In this document: positions 26,287 to 34,191 of the stretch, piece after piece
Numbering within the stretch: the stretch's first letter is position 1
Layout: each line of letters begins with the position of its first letter
Assembly (NCBI RefSeq): GCF_049800835.1
Contig: NZ_JBNAFU010000006.1
Location: forward strand, 62,001 to 126,000
Reading direction: 5' to 3'
DNA: 64,000 bases
Source of the DNA: Dinoroseobacter sp049800835
GTDB taxonomy: Bacteria; Pseudomonadota; Alphaproteobacteria; Rhodobacterales; Rhodobacteraceae
Notes under the pieces: model-generated
What the model saw: the letters and a program-made list of their open reading frames with translations, nothing else
Told to the model about the DNA's origin: nothing
Databases searched by the model: none
Program-made: the position numbers and the translations under genes

Positions 26287-26787
26287 TCATGAAGGCGATT
26301 TGGACAGAATATGCGCACCCAGACGGGACAGGGCAGCGCGGAGTTCCGGGTTCTCGATCTCGCCGGCCTGTTCCGCAGCGCGCGCCGCGCACTCGGGACG
26401 TACTGCAGGTTTCGGAGCGGCGGCAAAAGCCGCCTGCGGATCGGCAAAACCGGTTGGTGCGGTTTGTGTCACGCGAATGCGGGAAATGGCATTGTACCCG
26501 TAGCAGGTGTTCACACGTTCCCGCAGGCGGGGCAGTTGTGCTTGCAACAGCGGGGCAAAGGCGCCGGTTGTCAGGACGGTCAGAGTTGCGCCAAAGCCCT
26601 TGCGCGCATAGCCGACATTCACTGGCCGGCAATTCGGAGCAAGGGCCGGGCCTGCGATCTCGTCCCAATGTGTCAGCAAGCGCGCCACGGCAAAGCCCCG
26701 GCCTTCGCCTGCCTTGCGGATGCGCTGTTCCAGCAGAACGCCTGTCTGTCTGAAGCCGTTGCGACGTGATCGGGATGGCGTGGTCAT
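26287..26787 (-). CDS. DciA-like protein (DUF721)
   Basis: The 166-residue protein matches the DUF721/DciA family: 'LTHWDEIAGPALAPNCRPVN' (about 38-57) and the 'GATLTVLTTGAFAPLLQAQL' strand-helix segment (about 66-85) are the core KH-like fold. DciA proteins help load the replicative helicase where no DnaC exists. The C-terminal 60 residues are variable and Ala/Pro-rich. It is divergent from mutY with 57 bases between starts and upstream of the DsbA-like gene on the same strand. The replication role here is by family only. Confidence 0.8.
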   Translation of the reverse strand: MTTPSRSRRNGFRQTGVLLEQRIRKAGEGRGFAVARLLTHWDEIAGPALAPNCRPVNVGYARKGFGATLTVLTTGAFAPLLQAQLPRLRERVNTCYGYNAISRIRVTQTAPTGFADPQAAFAAAPKPAVRPECAARAAEQAGEIENPELRAALSRLGAHILSKSPS

Positions 26788-26844
26788 TCCGGCTCGCTTG
26801 TTTGCCCTGAGTGCCTAGTTTAGACGAGTTGACGGAAGGGGCCA

Positions 26845-27954
26845 GTGGGCAGCGATCAGGTAATCTCAAGAATGCGTGAAAAAATCGGCTCCGATGGGCT
26901 CAGCGCTGTGCTCTTGACGTGGTACGACGTCCACGCGCGTGAGATGCCGTGGCGTGTTGGCCCGTCGGATCGGGCAGCGGGTGTCCGCCCGGACCCGTAT
27001 CGGGTCTGGCTGTCGGAAGTGATGTTGCAACAAACCACCGTGGCCGCTGTCCGCAGCTATTTCCGGACCTTCACGGAACGGTGGCCAACGGTTGCCCATT
27101 TGGCAGCTGCCGAGGATGCCGACGTCATGGCGGCCTGGGCCGGGCTTGGGTACTATGCCCGCGCGCGCAACTTGCTGAAATGCGCCCGGGTCGTGGCGCA
27201 TGATTTCGGCGGTGTGTTTCCCGGCACTGCCGAAGACCTGCGCCGTCTGCCCGGTATTGGGCCATACACATCTGCCGCGATTGCCGCGATTGCGTTCGAT
27301 CAGCCAGAAACCGTGGTGGATGGCAATGTCGAACGGGTCATGGCGCGCTTGCATGCGGTAGAAACCCCGCTGCCGACCGCCAAGGCGGGGTTGACCCAAC
27401 TCGCGGCTGATTTGACCCCGGGCGCGCGGCCCGGTGATTATGCGCAGGCGGTCATGGATTTGGGGGCCACTGTGTGCACGCCTCGCAATCCGGCTTGCGG
27501 TATCTGCCCCCTGGTGCACTCCTGCGCGGGTCGCGCTGCCGGTATTGCGGCGGAGCTTCCGCGAAAACTACCAAAGAAGACCAAGCCGACCCGGCTGGGC
27601 TACGTTTATGTTCTGCGCAATTCGGCCGGAGACTGGCTGCTGGAGACCCGCCCTGACAAGGGCCTGCTCGGTGGGATGCTGGGTTGGCCGACCTCGGACT
27701 GGGTGGAAGAGGCCCCGACCGAGGCTCCGCCATTGCCAGCGGATTGGCACGACCCGCGTGCGGAAGTGCGCCACACTTTTACGCATTTTCACCTGAGGTT
27801 GGCGTTGCGCGTCGCGGTTTCGGACGCAGTGCCGGAACGTGGCGCGTTCGTGCCGGCGTCCGCATTCAGCCCCGCCAGCTTGCCGACGGTCATGCGCAAG
27901 GCGTTCGATCTGGCGCGTGATCCACTCGATGCATCGGTGATTGACAAAAAGTGA
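26845..27954 (+). CDS. mutY: A/G-specific adenine DNA glycosylase
   Basis: The 369-residue base-excision enzyme removes A opposite 8-oxoG. The catalytic region 'WLSEVMLQQT' contains Glu58, the helix-hairpin-helix is 'LPGIGPYTSAAI' (135-146) and Asp159 is in 'VVDGNVERV'. The [4Fe-4S] ligands are Cys211, Cys218, Cys221 and Cys227 (C-x6-C-x2-C-x5-C). A NUDIX-like C-terminal domain (about 240-360) checks the 8-oxoG, with 'RHTFTHFHLRLAL'. GTG 26845 has a GAAGGGG site; ATG 26872 is an alternative. The stop codon lies inside the inverted repeat that precedes alkB. Confidence 0.93.
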   Translation: MGSDQVISRMREKIGSDGLSAVLLTWYDVHAREMPWRVGPSDRAAGVRPDPYRVWLSEVMLQQTTVAAVRSYFRTFTERWPTVAHLAAAEDADVMAAWAGLGYYARARNLLKCARVVAHDFGGVFPGTAEDLRRLPGIGPYTSAAIAAIAFDQPETVVDGNVERVMARLHAVETPLPTAKAGLTQLAADLTPGARPGDYAQAVMDLGATVCTPRNPACGICPLVHSCAGRAAGIAAELPRKLPKKTKPTRLGYVYVLRNSAGDWLLETRPDKGLLGGMLGWPTSDWVEEAPTEAPPLPADWHDPRAEVRHTFTHFHLRLALRVAVSDAVPERGAFVPASAFSPASLPTVMRKAFDLARDPLDASVIDKK

Positions 27955-27978
27955 ACGAAGCGGTTCATTTTTTGTCAA
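27941..27978. repeat. Long inverted repeat between mutY and alkB (operator or terminator)
   Basis: A 16-base arm (27941-27956) and its near-perfect complement (27963-27978) flank a 6-base centre, with one G/T mismatch. The arms begin TTGACA and end in TTGTCAA. The inner part reads TGAAC-N6-GTTCA, the sort of symmetric site bound by TetR-type repressors. The left arm overlaps the last codons and stop of mutY, and the alkB ATG is 25 bases past the right arm. The stem is AT-rich with a T-run inside, so a terminator is possible, but an operator for alkB seems more likely to me. Confidence 0.6.
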
Positions 27979-28003
27979 AATTCTGTGGTAAGAGACCCGC
28001 ACG

Positions 28004-29137
28004 ATGACCGCGATCCCGAACATAGACCACCTGTCGCCTGCTGCACCTTTCTGGCTGACCCTTGGGTTGGTCCCGGTGATCGTTTGCGGTGCGCTGCTCG
28101 GCGGGTGGTGGGTTTTGCTGACACCTTTGGCCAGCTGGGGACTGTTTTCGGTCCTCGATGCCGTGATTGGCGAAGACACGGCAAACGCGGACCCGCAAAC
28201 TGCTGAGGCCGCGCTGGTCTGGCACCGGGCGATCACCATGCTTTGGTTCCCGGTGCAGGCGATGCTGTTGGTTTGGCTGCTCTGGTACGTCCCCGCTGCT
28301 GCCCATCTTGGAGGGTGGGAGAAATTGGGCGCGTTCTTTGGCATGGGCGTCGCGTCTGGCACTGTAGGGATCACCTATTCCCACGAGCTGATGCACCAGA
28401 AAAACACTTCGGAACGCTGGCTGGCCGATCTGCTTTTGTCGTCGGTCCTTTACAGTCATTTCCGGTCTGAACATCTGCTCGTGCACCATCGTTATATCGG
28501 CACGCCGCGTGACCCGGTTACAGCGCGCTACAACGAAGGGTTTCACCGTTTCTTCGCGCGAGTCCTGTGGCAATGCGCTGTCTCAAGCTGGAAAGCCGAG
28601 CGCGCAATGCTCGCGCGGAAGGGCCTGCCTGTCTGGAATCGCACCAACCCGTTCTGGCGCTATGCGGTGCTGCAAACCTCCTGGCTCCTGCTGGCTTTTG
28701 CTTTGGGCGGCTGGATCGGCCTCGGGCTTTTTGCGTTCCAAGCCTTCGTCGCCGTCTGGCAACTGGAGCTTGTGAATTACGTCGAACACTACGGCTTGAC
28801 GCGAAAATATCTCGGCGAGGGCAGATACGAGCATGTTCGGCCGCACCACAGCTGGAATAACACGCAGCAGGCGTCGAACTGGTTGCTGATCAACTTGCAA
28901 CGTCACTCCGATCATCACTACAAACCCGATCGACGGTTTCCGCTGTTGCAAACTTATGGCGAGAACGAGGCGCCACAGTTGCCATTTGGCTACCCGGTCA
29001 TGACGATGGCGGCGATGGTTCCACCGATTTGGCGGCGCATGATGAACCCCCGCGTGCGGGCGTGGCGCAAGCTACACTATCCCGAGATTGCGGATTGGGG
29101 GCCCTACAAGCGGGCAGAGACCCCGATGCCGCGCTAG
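28004..29137 (+). CDS. alkB: Alkane 1-monooxygenase (membrane di-iron hydroxylase)
   Basis: The 377-residue integral membrane enzyme oxidises terminal methyl groups of alkanes with electrons from rubredoxin. The eight-His iron site is complete: 'HELMH' at 127-131, 'EHLLVHH' at 156-162, and 'RHSDHHY' at 300-306. The AlkB-specific motif 'NYVEHYGL' is at 258-265. Six hydrophobic segments are visible. Length is in the AlkB range. No rubredoxin or rubredoxin reductase gene is adjacent, so electron partners must be elsewhere. The close inverted repeat upstream suggests substrate-responsive control. The stop overlaps the convergent gene by four bases. Confidence 0.93.
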   Translation: MTAIPNIDHLSPAAPFWLTLGLVPVIVCGALLGGWWVLLTPLASWGLFSVLDAVIGEDTANADPQTAEAALVWHRAITMLWFPVQAMLLVWLLWYVPAAAHLGGWEKLGAFFGMGVASGTVGITYSHELMHQKNTSERWLADLLLSSVLYSHFRSEHLLVHHRYIGTPRDPVTARYNEGFHRFFARVLWQCAVSSWKAERAMLARKGLPVWNRTNPFWRYAVLQTSWLLLAFALGGWIGLGLFAFQAFVAVWQLELVNYVEHYGLTRKYLGEGRYEHVRPHHSWNNTQQASNWLLINLQRHSDHHYKPDRRFPLLQTYGENEAPQLPFGYPVMTMAAMVPPIWRRMMNPRVRAWRKLHYPEIADWGPYKRAETPMPR

Positions 29138-29778
29138 CGCACCAGAACCGGGGTCTGGTGGATATAGCTGCCGTCAACAAAGCTGGTCACCAGAAAATCG
29201 GCCACATCCGCGCGCGATATCAGCCCGTTGCGCCAATCCTTCGGTTCCGTCAGGATCTTGTAATCATGTGACGCGTGGTTGTATGTCAGCACCCCCGGCC
29301 GTGCGATCGTCCAGTCCAGATCGGAGGCTTTGATCAGGTCCTCCTGCACGCCTTTGTCTGCGTAGGCACGTCCGAAGATGGCCTTGAATGGCAGTTTTTC
29401 GAAGCTGCTGAGCGCCTGTTCGCCATCGCCCGCACCGTATCCGGTGACAACAAGCAATCTCTTAATCCCACGTGCTTGCATCCCCGGCAGGATCGCCCGG
29501 GTCGCATCCGAAAAAACCGTGGTTGGTTTGACGATGAAGCTCAGGTTCTTCGGTACGCCAAGCGCCATGATCACCCCGTCCACGCCATCTAGTGCAGGGT
29601 CCACATCCTCTGGCTTGGTAGCGTCCCCAGCAACGGCCTCGAAGTTCGGATCGCTGATGGTCATCTTGTCTGCACTGCGCGCAAACGCCCGCACCGACAG
29701 GTCGCGCGCCAGCGCTGTTTTCACGACCTCTTCGCCGATCCCTTTGCTGGCTCCGATCACAAGAATTTTCTGCATCAT
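29134..29778 (-). CDS. NAD(P)H-binding atypical short-chain reductase
   Basis: The 214-residue protein has a Rossmann fold with 'ILVIGASKGIGEEVV' (about 5-19) binding the dinucleotide, 'GVDGVIMALGVP' and 'LLVVTGYGAG' strands, and 'LDWTIARPGVLT' near the C-terminus, as in NmrA/biliverdin-reductase-B-like atypical SDRs. The usual YxxxK catalytic pair is not evident, so it may sense or bind NAD(P)H rather than act as a classic dehydrogenase. Two tandem ATGs mark the start. It is convergent with alkB. Substrate unknown. Confidence 0.82.
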   Translation of the reverse strand: MMQKILVIGASKGIGEEVVKTALARDLSVRAFARSADKMTISDPNFEAVAGDATKPEDVDPALDGVDGVIMALGVPKNLSFIVKPTTVFSDATRAILPGMQARGIKRLLVVTGYGAGDGEQALSSFEKLPFKAIFGRAYADKGVQEDLIKASDLDWTIARPGVLTYNHASHDYKILTEPKDWRNGLISRADVADFLVTSFVDGSYIHQTPVLVR

Positions 29779-29871
29779 CCATCTCCTTCATGGCGAGACA
29801 TAGGGCGACGGGCGTTCAGGAAAGCCCATGTCATGCAAAAGAGGCGGAGGACCGTTCGATCGACCCGCTTG

Positions 29872-30543
29872 TCAGGTGACCTCGTCCATCAGAAGGTGCC
29901 CTGTCTTGACGTAGATGAGACAGCCGTCGTCAGAAAAGGGCGTGTGCTGCGACAGGTGCGGGCTGCGGATCCATGTACCGGCCGGATAGTCGCCATGTTC
30001 GTCCTGAAATGTCCCTTCGAGTACAAAGATCTCCTCGCCGCCCCAATGGGTGTGGGTGTTGAACCGGGTGCCGGGGGCCCACCGCACCAAGGCAACGTTC
30101 TCGCCCGTGACGGAATGGAGCGGCAGAACGCTCAGCCCGGGGGCCGACCCTGGAACAAAGTCAGTGGTACGCGTATCGATCGCTTTCTGATCGGTGTCAT
30201 CCGCGTCGAACTGGTGGAGCTTTACGAGAATCGTCGCGCCCTCGGCCCCGATATGCGGGGTATGGGAAGTTCCAATCGGGTTCCGCACATAGGTGCCCGC
30301 CGGATAGTCGGCGTGCTCGTCCGAAAAAACCCCAGCCAACACGAGGTACTCCTCGCCGCCGCCGTGGGTATGGGCATCAAAGCGGCTGTTTGGGGCGAAC
30401 CGGACAATGGTCGTGGCCCGCGCCACCTCGTCGCCGATCCGGTCGAGCATCATACGCTGCACACCGTTTGCCGGGCTGTCGACCCAATTGTAGTCACCCG
30501 GGCGGATCACCACCCGTTCAGAGAAATCGGCGTTGAGTTTCAT
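29872..30543 (-). CDS. Tandem ChrR-type cupin protein
   Basis: The 223-residue protein is two cupin domains in a row that clearly arose by duplication. Domain 1 (about 40-110) has 'FDAHTHGGGEEYLVLAG', domain 2 (about 145-220) has 'FNTHTHWGGEEIFVLEG'; each keeps the His-x-His and Glu metal ligands, then 'FSDEHADYPAGTYVRNP' or 'FQDEHGDYPAGTWIRSP'. The pattern matches the cupin half of ChrR anti-sigma factors, but the N-terminal zinc anti-sigma domain is absent, so sigma binding is unlikely. ATG 30543 follows GGAGGAG. A metal-dependent enzyme or sensor is plausible; substrate unknown. Confidence 0.85.
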   Translation of the reverse strand: MKLNADFSERVVIRPGDYNWVDSPANGVQRMMLDRIGDEVARATTIVRFAPNSRFDAHTHGGGEEYLVLAGVFSDEHADYPAGTYVRNPIGTSHTPHIGAEGATILVKLHQFDADDTDQKAIDTRTTDFVPGSAPGLSVLPLHSVTGENVALVRWAPGTRFNTHTHWGGEEIFVLEGTFQDEHGDYPAGTWIRSPHLSQHTPFSDDGCLIYVKTGHLLMDEVT

Positions 30544-30612
30544 GCGGCTCCTCCGGTTCAGAGCCTTGCATTTGATCAATCGGACCTGGAAAATCAACCT
30601 GAAATGAAAAAA

Positions 30613-30635
30613 CCCCGCCTGACCAGCAGGCGGGG
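30613..30635 (-). terminator. Rho-independent terminator of ccrM
   Basis: A perfect 9-base stem (CCCCGCCTG / CAGGCGGGG) with a 5-base loop is followed, reading the minus strand, by a run of six T. It sits 55 bases past the ccrM stop. Confidence 0.9.
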
Positions 30636-30689
30636 TAAGTCATGTGCCATCGCGGCGGCGGGCCGCAGGCACAGGCGGTAACTCCAGTG

Positions 30690-31796
30690 TCAGTTGGCGC
30701 GCATCTCGGCGCGGATCTGCTGGCGCAGCAGATCGATGGGCACGGTTTTGCCCTCGCGCTTGAAGTGCCAATAGGTCCAGCCGTTGCAGGACGGTGCGTG
30801 TTCCAACGCAGCACCCACCTGGTGGATCGAACCGGTGATCTCGTCGGCGATCAGGGTCCCATCGGCGCGGACCTTGGCGTACTTGCCACCAGGCGAGACG
30901 AGCATCTCGCCCGGCCGCAACATCCCGCGTTCGACCAGTTGACCAAAGGGCACGCGCGGCTCTGCGCGCTTGGATTGCGTGACGGCAAGGCTCTGGCGGT
31001 CAAACTTTCGAATGTCCTTCAGCCGCTTCTCGGCGACCGTGCGATAGGCCTCTTCGCGTTCGATGCCGATGAAGTCGCGTCCCAACATCTTGGCCACAGC
31101 GCCGGTCGTGCCAGTGCCAAAGAACGGGTCGAGCACGACATCGCCCGGATTGGTCGTGCCCACCAACACCCGGTGCAGCAACGCTTCGGGCTTTTGCGTC
31201 GGGTGCGCCTTGTCGCCGGCCTCGTCTTTCAGCCGCTCATGCCCGGTGCAAATCGGGATCACCCAGTCGGAGCGCATCTGTACCCCGTCGTTCAGCTGTT
31301 TGAGCGCTTCGTAGTTGAATGTGTATTTCGCGCCTTCAGCCTTTGAGGCCCAGATCAGCGTCTCATGCGCGTTGGTGAACCGCTTGCCGCGGAAATTCGG
31401 CATCGGGTTCGACTTGCGCCACACCACATCATTCAGGATCCAGAAGCCCTGGTTTTGCAACTCAGCGCCCATGCGGAAGACGTTGTGATAGGATCCGATC
31501 ACCCAGATCGCGCCATTGGGCTTGAGCAACCGACGCGCCGCCGCGAGCCAGTCGCGTGTAAACCGGTCATAGGTCCCAAAGCTGGAGAACTGGTCCCAAG
31601 CGTCGTCCACCGCATCGACCTTCGAGTTGTCGGGCCGGTGAAGATCACCCCTCAATTGAAGGTTATAGGGCGGGTCCGCAAAGATCAGATCCACCGATGC
31701 CTCGGGCAGGGAATTCATCACGTCGATGCAATCGCCCGCCAAAATCTGGTTGAGCGGAAGCCCCCCGGCTTCCGGCTTTTTGGTCTTGGTTTTCAT
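30690..31796 (-). CDS. ccrM: Cell-cycle-regulated adenine DNA methyltransferase (GANTC)
   Basis: The 368-residue beta-class N6-adenine methylase methylates GANTC and marks replicated DNA in alphaproteobacterial cell-cycle control. The catalytic 'DPPYNLQL' is at 41-48, the SAM-binding 'LDPFFGTGTTGAVA' near 220, and the CcrM-specific C-terminal domain (about 270-368) ends with 'EHAPSCNGWTYWHF', the extra segment that separates CcrM from other GANTC/HinfI-type enzymes. No restriction gene is adjacent, so it is an orphan methylase. Three GANTC sites lie in the 95-base leader, pointing to autoregulation. rnhB is upstream on the same strand. Confidence 0.95.
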   Translation of the reverse strand: MKTKTKKPEAGGLPLNQILAGDCIDVMNSLPEASVDLIFADPPYNLQLRGDLHRPDNSKVDAVDDAWDQFSSFGTYDRFTRDWLAAARRLLKPNGAIWVIGSYHNVFRMGAELQNQGFWILNDVVWRKSNPMPNFRGKRFTNAHETLIWASKAEGAKYTFNYEALKQLNDGVQMRSDWVIPICTGHERLKDEAGDKAHPTQKPEALLHRVLVGTTNPGDVVLDPFFGTGTTGAVAKMLGRDFIGIEREEAYRTVAEKRLKDIRKFDRQSLAVTQSKRAEPRVPFGQLVERGMLRPGEMLVSPGGKYAKVRADGTLIADEITGSIHQVGAALEHAPSCNGWTYWHFKREGKTVPIDLLRQQIRAEMRAN

Positions 31797-31841
31797 CGTC
31801 TGCCTCGTTCACGCTAATGCGCTTGTTGTTGCGCTCAGGAT

Positions 31842-31880
31842 GAGTCAAAGGCGATTCGCCGTCAAATTCTTTTTTGAATC
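31842..31880 (-). promoter_or_regulatory. Cluster of three CcrM target sites in the ccrM leader
   Basis: GAGTC (31842-31846), GATTC (31853-31857) and GAATC (31876-31880) all match GANTC and fall within 39 bases, 46-84 bases upstream of the ccrM ATG. One GANTC per about 256 bases is expected by chance. In Caulobacter, methylation of GANTC sites in the ccrM leader lowers its transcription, so this is probably the same feedback element. Confidence 0.7.
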
Positions 31881-31890
31881 AAGGGCTTAG

Positions 31891-32508
31891 TTATTTTTCT
31901 TGATACAAGATATTGTGGACAGGCTTGAAACTGCGTCTATGAACAGGGCTGACCCCAATATCTAGAAGTGCGGCGCGATGCATTTTTGTCGGGTAACCGG
32001 CGTTTTTCTCCCACCCATATCCCGGGAACTGCGCGGCCAGGGCCACCATCTGCGCATCGCGTGTCGTTTTGGCCACAATGGACGCGGCGGCGATGGACAG
32101 GCTTTGCGCGTCGCCCTTGATGATCGCGCGGCCGGGGCATGGCAGGTCCGCAGGAATGTCACGCCCGTCGATCAAAGCCGCATCGACGCCAGTCAATCCG
32201 GCCAGCGCCCGTTGCATGGCAAGATGCGAGGCGATCCGGATGTTCAAGCTGTCGATCTCGGCCACGCTGGCCTCGCCAACGGCCACGTCCGCGCATTCCC
32301 ATAGGGCGGCGGTCAGTGCCTCGCGCCTTGCTGCGGTCAGTTTCTTGCTGTCATTCAATCCGTCAGGAATGTGTTCGGGGTCCAGAACCACCGCCGCGGC
32401 AACAACCGGTCCGGCCAGCGGACCGCGTCCCACTTCGTCCACCCCTGCCACGCGGGCAAAGCCGTCGCGGGCGAGGGCAGTTTCGAAACGGTAGTGCGGC
32501 TGCGTCAT
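31891..32508 (-). CDS. rnhB: Ribonuclease HII
   Basis: The 205-residue enzyme cuts RNA in RNA-DNA hybrids and removes single ribonucleotides from DNA. The active-site start 'AGVDEVGRGPLAGPVV' supplies Asp24 and Glu25; 'LIDGRDIP' and 'SIAAASIVAKTTRDA' carry the remaining acidic and conserved residues, and 'YPTKMHRAAL' near the end is the family's Tyr-containing mark. ATG 32508 was chosen because the upstream frame has no family similarity and overlaps a terminator. ccrM follows 94 bases downstream on the same strand, but has its own probable promoter in that gap. Confidence 0.94.
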   Translation of the reverse strand: MTQPHYRFETALARDGFARVAGVDEVGRGPLAGPVVAAAVVLDPEHIPDGLNDSKKLTAARREALTAALWECADVAVGEASVAEIDSLNIRIASHLAMQRALAGLTGVDAALIDGRDIPADLPCPGRAIIKGDAQSLSIAAASIVAKTTRDAQMVALAAQFPGYGWEKNAGYPTKMHRAALLDIGVSPVHRRSFKPVHNILYQEK

Positions 32509-32548
32509 ACCCTTTGATGCCCGCCCAGCGCCCCTCGCGGCAAGCGCA

Positions 32549-32574
32549 AAAAGGCAGGGTCGCCCCTGCCTTTT
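32549..32574 (-). terminator. Rho-independent terminator between the 32.6-33.1 kb gene and rnhB
   Basis: An 11-base stem (AAAAGGCAGGG / CCCTGCCTTTT) with a 4-base loop has A and T runs on its two sides. On the minus strand it follows the hypothetical gene ending at 32607 and shields rnhB from read-through. Confidence 0.8.
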
Positions 32575-32606
32575 CACTCAGTCGGCCGAACGTGCAACCG
32601 ATCCGT

Positions 32607-33104
32607 TCAGCGTACCTGCCCGTAGCGGGCAAGACACTGCCGACTGTAAACCTGACGCGCCTGACCCCGACCCCACCGGTCGCGCAGGCAAGCGTGCGGT
32701 ACGCGCGGTCGGGCGCGCGGATGGTTCAGACAACGATCCGCGATGAACCGTACTTCACCGCGTCGCGTCGGCAGGACCTGCCGACAGGCCCTGCGCTTCT
32801 CTCGCGGGGACCAGCCCGGGCCGACATCTATTTCCCCATGACGCAGCCCACGGTTTGCCGCAGGGCGCTGCGACGGGCCTCGCAGCGCGCGTGCCTGCGG
32901 CGGTGCAGCTCGGTTCACGCTTGGAAGGGGGTTGGCAGCCGGGTGTGAGTTGTCGTAATCACGCAGGACCTGGTACGCGATCCCGGCGGCCACGGCTCCA
33001 AAAAGCAGTTGACCCAAAAGATCCTCGTTCGCCTGCGCGGGCCGGGTCGTGCCCGTGATCCCGAGCACAAGGCTCAGGCACAAGGCGGCGGTTGTTCTGA
33101 TCAT
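32607..33104 (-). CDS. Secreted basic hypothetical protein
   Basis: The 165-residue product begins with a signal peptide ('MIRTTAALCLSLVLGI', cleavage probably after 'RPAQA'), then a short hydrophobic helix 'LLGQLLFGAVAAGIAYQVL', and an Arg/Pro-rich, basic C-terminal region with four Cys (about 115-160). I recognise no family. Its start at 33104 has a GGAGAGG site. It is divergent from a second small secreted protein (33216) with 111 bases between. The Arg richness may suggest binding to an acidic polymer; this is only a guess. Confidence 0.65.
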   Translation of the reverse strand: MIRTTAALCLSLVLGITGTTRPAQANEDLLGQLLFGAVAAGIAYQVLRDYDNSHPAANPLPSVNRAAPPQARALRGPSQRPAANRGLRHGEIDVGPGWSPREKRRACRQVLPTRRGEVRFIADRCLNHPRARPRVPHACLRDRWGRGQARQVYSRQCLARYGQVR

Positions 33105-33215
33105 CGGGCCTCTCCATTTCTTTTGGATGGGGCGAGGATGGGTATGCCCGGTCCGGCCAGGCAATATCGCCGGACCGCTATTGAATATCGCCATCGGATC
33201 GGGGTTCATGGGACC

Positions 33216-33512
33216 ATGCGAACCGCGATGAAAACCGGCTTTCTGGCGCTTGCGCTTCTGGCGATCACAAGTGTGGCGCAGGCGGCGTGCTATGCCGACT
33301 ACAAGGCCAAGACAGAGCAGCCCTTGCGCCTGCATTACGGAGTGCTGCAACTCAGCGATGCCGCGTGCACCAACCGCAACGCAGCGGTGACCGAGGCAAA
33401 GGCCCGGCTGCAGGCATCCGGGTGGACATTGCTCAACATCGTCTCCACCTTCGGGGCGGAAGGTTTGGAAAGGCGCAAGGCCGATGCCGGACAATACTAT
33501 CTCCGCTTCTGA
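33216..33512 (+). CDS. Small secreted hypothetical protein
   Basis: The 98-residue product has a signal peptide ('MKTGFLALALLAITSVAQA') followed by a mature part of about 75 residues that starts with Cys ('ACYADYKAKTEQPLRLHYG') and has a second Cys in 'LSDAACTNRNA', a likely disulfide. The helix 'AAVTEAKARLQASGWTLLNI' is amphipathic. The strand-helix pattern resembles small periplasmic proteins. ATG 33216 or ATG 33228 could be the start. It overlaps the next gene by 29 bases, so the two are expressed together. No function known. Confidence 0.7.
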   Translation: MRTAMKTGFLALALLAITSVAQAACYADYKAKTEQPLRLHYGVLQLSDAACTNRNAAVTEAKARLQASGWTLLNIVSTFGAEGLERRKADAGQYYLRF

Positions 33513-34188
33513 GGCGAAGCGCGCGGGCACGCGGATTGTCGGTCTGGGCGTCGCGGCTATCGTCGTGATCCTGTCGCTGGCTGCCTTCGGCCTGTTTCGG
33601 ACATTGCCCGATGCAAATGCGTTCAACGAACGGGTGGAGCGGATTTTCGTTGAGAACGATGCGCTGACGACATCCGATCAGATCAAGCTTCTGGAGATTC
33701 TCGCCCAGAGCGGCACGGCGTTCTCGGACACGCTGGCCTCCTACCGGGTCGTGATATTCGTTCTGCTGGTCTTCTCGACTGCGCTGCTTGTGGCGGCGCT
33801 GGTGTTCCTCGTGTCTCTGGTGATGATGAACCGCCGGATGTCCGAGATCGGTCGCAAGGGGATCGAGGTGTCGTCCCTGATGATCAGCCGGGAGGAAGGC
33901 ATTGTCGTGTTGAACGACATGGAGTTCAAGCTGACCGCCGCTGCGATGGAAACCTTGTCGGTTCTGGCCGAGGCGCGGATGGACGGCGACATCCTGTCGG
34001 GTGCGGAGCTTGAAGGCGTCATTCAGGGCCGCGATGCCAGCACGTGCGAGGAAGCCGCCGGCGCCACCCGGATAAAGCGCCTGCGCGACGGGTTGGGCAA
34101 CCAGATGGTTGCCGAACTGCTGGTCAAGAACATCTCTCGCAAGGGCTACCTGCTGGCAATCGACAAGACCGCCATCCGGATGCTCTGA
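33484..34188 (+). CDS. Two-pass membrane protein with C-terminal winged-helix-like domain
   Basis: The 234-residue protein has a transmembrane segment at 17-38, a periplasmic loop (about 40-86), a second transmembrane segment at 88-114, and a cytoplasmic C-terminal domain (about 135-234). That domain reads like an OmpR-type winged helix: 'FKLTAAAMETLSVLAEAR', 'GATRIKRLRDGLGN' and 'ISRKGYLLAI', the last being the wing. The layout equals that of the 6200-7024 gene, although the sequences differ. It overlaps the small secreted protein gene upstream, which might be its periplasmic partner (inference). Confidence 0.65.
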   Translation: MPDNTISASEAKRAGTRIVGLGVAAIVVILSLAAFGLFRTLPDANAFNERVERIFVENDALTTSDQIKLLEILAQSGTAFSDTLASYRVVIFVLLVFSTALLVAALVFLVSLVMMNRRMSEIGRKGIEVSSLMISREEGIVVLNDMEFKLTAAAMETLSVLAEARMDGDILSGAELEGVIQGRDASTCEEAAGATRIKRLRDGLGNQMVAELLVKNISRKGYLLAIDKTAIRML

Positions 34189-34191
34189 GGG

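Noticed and set aside
26270..26869. 200-residue N-terminal extension of the DsbA-like protein
   Set aside because: This stretch is the DciA-like gene read in another frame; the internal ATG at 26269 has a ribosome site and starts a signal anchor.
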